A stretch of DNA of 7,655 bases from Allomuricauda sp. GTDB lineage: Bacteria; Bacteroidota; Bacteroidia; Flavobacteriales; Flavobacteriaceae. Under the pieces are notes generated by a model, which was given only the letters and a program-made list of their open reading frames with translations, made no database searches and was not told the origin of the DNA. The position numbers and the translations under genes are program-made. This document shows positions 6,032 through 7,655 of this stretch, one piece after another (positions within the stretch are counted from its first letter, which is position 1; each line of letters begins with the position of its first letter). The stretch spans positions 1-7,655 of the forward strand of contig JANQOD010000300.1 of the NCBI GenBank assembly GCA_028289745.1, read 5' to 3'.

Positions 6032-6772
6032 ATGAAACTACTTGCAGAAAATATCATGAAAGCCTATCGCGGCCGTAAGGTGGTAAAGGGCATTTCTTTG
6101 GAAGTCAACCAAGGAGAAATCGTGGGGCTTTTGGGGCCCAACGGCGCCGGTAAGACCACTTCATTCTACATGATAGTCGGGTTGATAAAACCCAATGGTG
6201 GACGAATATACCTCGACGATATGGAAATCACCGATTTCCCCATGTACAAAAGGGCGCAGCACGGTATTGGGTACCTGGCGCAGGAAGCATCGGTTTTCAG
6301 AAAGCTCAGTATTGAAGACAATATCATGAGCGTATTGCAAACCACCCAACTGAGCAAAAAAGAACAGCACATGAAGATGGAGTCGCTCATTGATGAATTT
6401 GGCCTGGGCCATATTCGCAAGAACAGGGGCGACCTATTATCAGGAGGTGAACGGCGCCGTACAGAAATTGCCCGTGCCCTGGCCACCGATCCAAAATTCA
6501 TTTTGCTCGATGAACCTTTTGCTGGGGTCGATCCAGTGGCCGTTGAAGACATTCAGCGTATCGTTGCCCAACTGAAGAACAAGAACATCGGTATCTTGAT
6601 CACCGATCACAACGTACAAGAGACATTGGCCATCACTGAGCGTTCTTATCTGATGTTCGAAGGTGGTATCTTAAAAGCTGGGGTTCCCGAAGATCTGGCC
6701 GTCGATGAAATGGTCAGAAAAGTGTACCTGGGCCAAAACTTTGAGCTTCGAAAGAAGAAGCTTGATGTATAA
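6032..6772 (+). CDS. lptB: LPS export system ATP-binding protein LptB
   Basis: LptB is the cytosolic ATPase of the LptB2FGC complex, which extracts LPS from the inner membrane and drives it across the Lpt bridge to the cell surface. The product has 246 residues, near the usual 240. All ABC motifs are present: Walker A GPNGAGKT (35-42), Q-loop Gln84 in YLAQEASVF, signature LLSGGERRR (135-143), Walker B FILLDEP (156-162) with catalytic Glu161, D-loop AGVDP (164-168) and H-loop His193 in ITDHNVQETL. The Walker A continuation TTSFYMIVGL, the YLAQEASVFRKLS stretch and the VRKVYLGQNF end (228-237) are characteristic of LptB rather than other ABC ATPases. The basic tail (KKKL) is short. No permease gene is adjacent; the LptF/G partners must lie elsewhere. 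The stop is two bases from the end of pssA, which runs the other way. Confidence 0.96.
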   Translation: MKLLAENIMKAYRGRKVVKGISLEVNQGEIVGLLGPNGAGKTTSFYMIVGLIKPNGGRIYLDDMEITDFPMYKRAQHGIGYLAQEASVFRKLSIEDNIMSVLQTTQLSKKEQHMKMESLIDEFGLGHIRKNRGDLLSGGERRRTEIARALATDPKFILLDEPFAGVDPVAVEDIQRIVAQLKNKNIGILITDHNVQETLAITERSYLMFEGGILKAGVPEDLAVDEMVRKVYLGQNFELRKKKLDV

Positions 6773-6774
6773 CT

Positions 6775-7497
6775 TCATATCTTTTTAGCCGCCAAAGAAG
6801 CCAGAATATAGAACAGAACGATCAAGGGAATGGCCAAAAACTTCATGGTCAATAGCATAACCAGGCTTCCGATCAAAAAAAGATATTTTACCGCATTATC
6901 CTTAAAACTGAAGTTTTCAAATTTTAGGGCAAAGAGTTCGATTTTTGAATTCAACAGAAAACTGCTGAACAGTGTCACTCCGATCAAAAACCATTCATTC
7001 AAAATGATACTGTTCAAGACATCATTGTTCTGATAGATCAATATCAAGGGAAGTGACAAAACCAACATAGCATTTGCCGGGGTGGGCAAGCCCAGAAAAG
7101 TGGTCGTCTGATCTTCATCAATATTAAAATTTGCCAATCGATAAGCCGAGGCCAGTGTAATCAAAAATCCAAATAGGGGCAGCAAACCTATTTCGGTGTG
7201 CACGCCAAAAAGATCAAGGTTCCACCCCCCCTTTTGAGCCATTGTCAGCAGTTGAAACATGACAATGCCGGGTACCAATCCGCTCGTGATCATATCGGCC
7301 AATGAATCCAGTTGAACACCCAGCTCACTTTTTACCTTGAGCATTCTGGCCACCGATCCATCCAAAAAATCAAAGAATATGCCCAAAAACACAAATAGTG
7401 CAGCGAACTCTAATTGGTTCAACACGGCAAAAAGTGTAGCTATGCATCCTGAAAAAACATTGAGAAGGGTGATAAAGTTGGGTATATGCTGTTTCAT
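6775..7497 (-). CDS. pssA: CDP-diacylglycerol-serine O-phosphatidyltransferase
   Basis: The enzyme transfers a phosphatidyl group from CDP-diacylglycerol to L-serine, giving phosphatidylserine, the precursor of phosphatidylethanolamine; it sits in the inner membrane. The product has 240 residues from ATG 7497 (MKQHIPNFITLLNVFSG, a typical start for this type). A 22-codon upstream extension in the same frame is polar and atypical and was left out. The CDP-alcohol phosphotransferase motif D-x2-D-G-x2-A-R-x8-G-x3-D-x3-D is complete: Asp43, Asp46, Gly47, Ala50, Arg51, Gly60, Asp64 and Asp68. Hydrophobic segments before and after fit a multi-pass protein. GLPTPANAM (136-144) supports the bacterial type II PssA group, although other CDP-alcohol transferases share the main motif. 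The gene converges on lptB, and no exact TAnnTTTG element is seen in the 96 nt before its start. Confidence 0.92.
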   Translation of the reverse strand: MKQHIPNFITLLNVFSGCIATLFAVLNQLEFAALFVFLGIFFDFLDGSVARMLKVKSELGVQLDSLADMITSGLVPGIVMFQLLTMAQKGGWNLDLFGVHTEIGLLPLFGFLITLASAYRLANFNIDEDQTTTFLGLPTPANAMLVLSLPLILIYQNNDVLNSIILNEWFLIGVTLFSSFLLNSKIELFALKFENFSFKDNAVKYLFLIGSLVMLLTMKFLAIPLIVLFYILASLAAKKI

Positions 7498-7593
7498 TCT
7501 CGGATCGGTTTTTCGTAAAAATAAATTAAAAAATGAACTATGTGGCCCAAGGCCGCACCGCATATTGTATTTATTCAGATATTTGGCTTCGTT

Positions 7594-7655
7594 ATGGTAA
7601 GAAACCTTTCTTTGCTGGTTTGTCTGCTTTTTTCCGCAATCAACATTGCACAGAT
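7594..7655 (+). CDS. N-terminus of an exported protein (partial)
   Basis: From ATG 7594 the frame is open to the end of the window and encodes 20 complete residues, MVRNLSLLVCLLFSAINIAQ. A basic start and a hydrophobic core with a small-residue end followed by Gln resemble the signal peptides of Bacteroidota, where cleavage often occurs just before Gln. The Cys at position 10 is inside the core and not in a clear lipobox. There is no in-frame ATG upstream within the intergenic region. The gene diverges from pssA with 96 nt between their starts. The family cannot be told from this fragment. Confidence 0.6.
   Translation, partial: MVRNLSLLVCLLFSAINIAQ

Noticed and set aside
6166..6552. 128-codon open frame antisense to lptB
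   Set aside because: It overlaps the fully supported LptB motifs on the other strand, and its Ser/Arg/Pro-rich translation is typical of a shadow frame.
6764..6786. Possible weak terminator at the lptB/pssA junction (GATGT / ATATC then TTTTT)
   Set aside because: The stem is only five pairs including a G-T and has an 8-base loop. It is within chance expectation despite the T-run.
7498..7563. 22-codon upstream extension of pssA
   Set aside because: The extension is polar and atypical, while the internal ATG at 7497 gives the usual MKQHIPNFITLLN start.
7578..7585. GATATTTG as a -7 element for the gene at 7594
   Set aside because: It has one mismatch to TAnnTTTG, no TTG at the proper upstream distance, and would leave almost no leader.

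Overview
The window looks like a chromosomal segment from a member of the Flavobacteriia (Bacteroidota), most likely a marine Flavobacteriaceae. This is inferred from protein character: a CCC-motif membrane protein beside CD225/dispanin proteins and a DUF2752 protein, a RecQ with a C-terminal HTH extension, and a KpsF/KdsD-TatC-CMD-LptB gene order. It also fits the lack of Shine-Dalgarno sequences and promoter-like TTTG / TAnnTTTG elements. No rRNA, tRNA, transposase, integrase, phage gene or CRISPR array is visible. No gene-free stretch exceeds 300 bases.

Left part (1-1452, + strand): a cluster of very small membrane proteins of unknown function. It holds the tail of an unidentified protein (1-57), a CCC-motif membrane protein (66-395), and an intact CD225/dispanin protein (423-707), followed by a strong hairpin terminator. 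Next comes a second CD225/dispanin gene (825-1073) whose reading frame is broken by two opposite single-base shifts. A DUF2752 protein (1057-1452) appears to start on a GTG inside the end of that broken gene. This is the least understood part of the window and the best candidate for undescribed biology: bacterial relatives of the IFITM/dispanin family grouped with Cys-rich partners.

Centre (1449-3650, - strand): a full-length RecQ DNA helicase. It converges on the DUF2752 gene so tightly that the two TAA stops share the bases TTAA. Its RQC region lacks the four cysteines that bind zinc in classical RecQ.

Right part (3836-6772, + strand): a compact envelope-biogenesis run. It encodes arabinose-5-phosphate isomerase (Kdo synthesis for LPS), TatC (export of folded proteins), a small carboxymuconolactone-decarboxylase/AhpD-like protein, and LptB (the ATPase of LPS transport). 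The first three genes overlap by 1 and 11 nt and are probably one transcript from a good Bacteroidota-type promoter near 3745-3779. LptB follows after 57 nt. Kdo supply and LPS export thus sit in one neighbourhood, with the Tat translocase between them.

End: phosphatidylserine synthase (6775-7497, - strand) converges on lptB with a 2-nt gap. Diverging from it, the first 20 codons of a secreted or lipid-anchored protein (7594 onward) run off the window.
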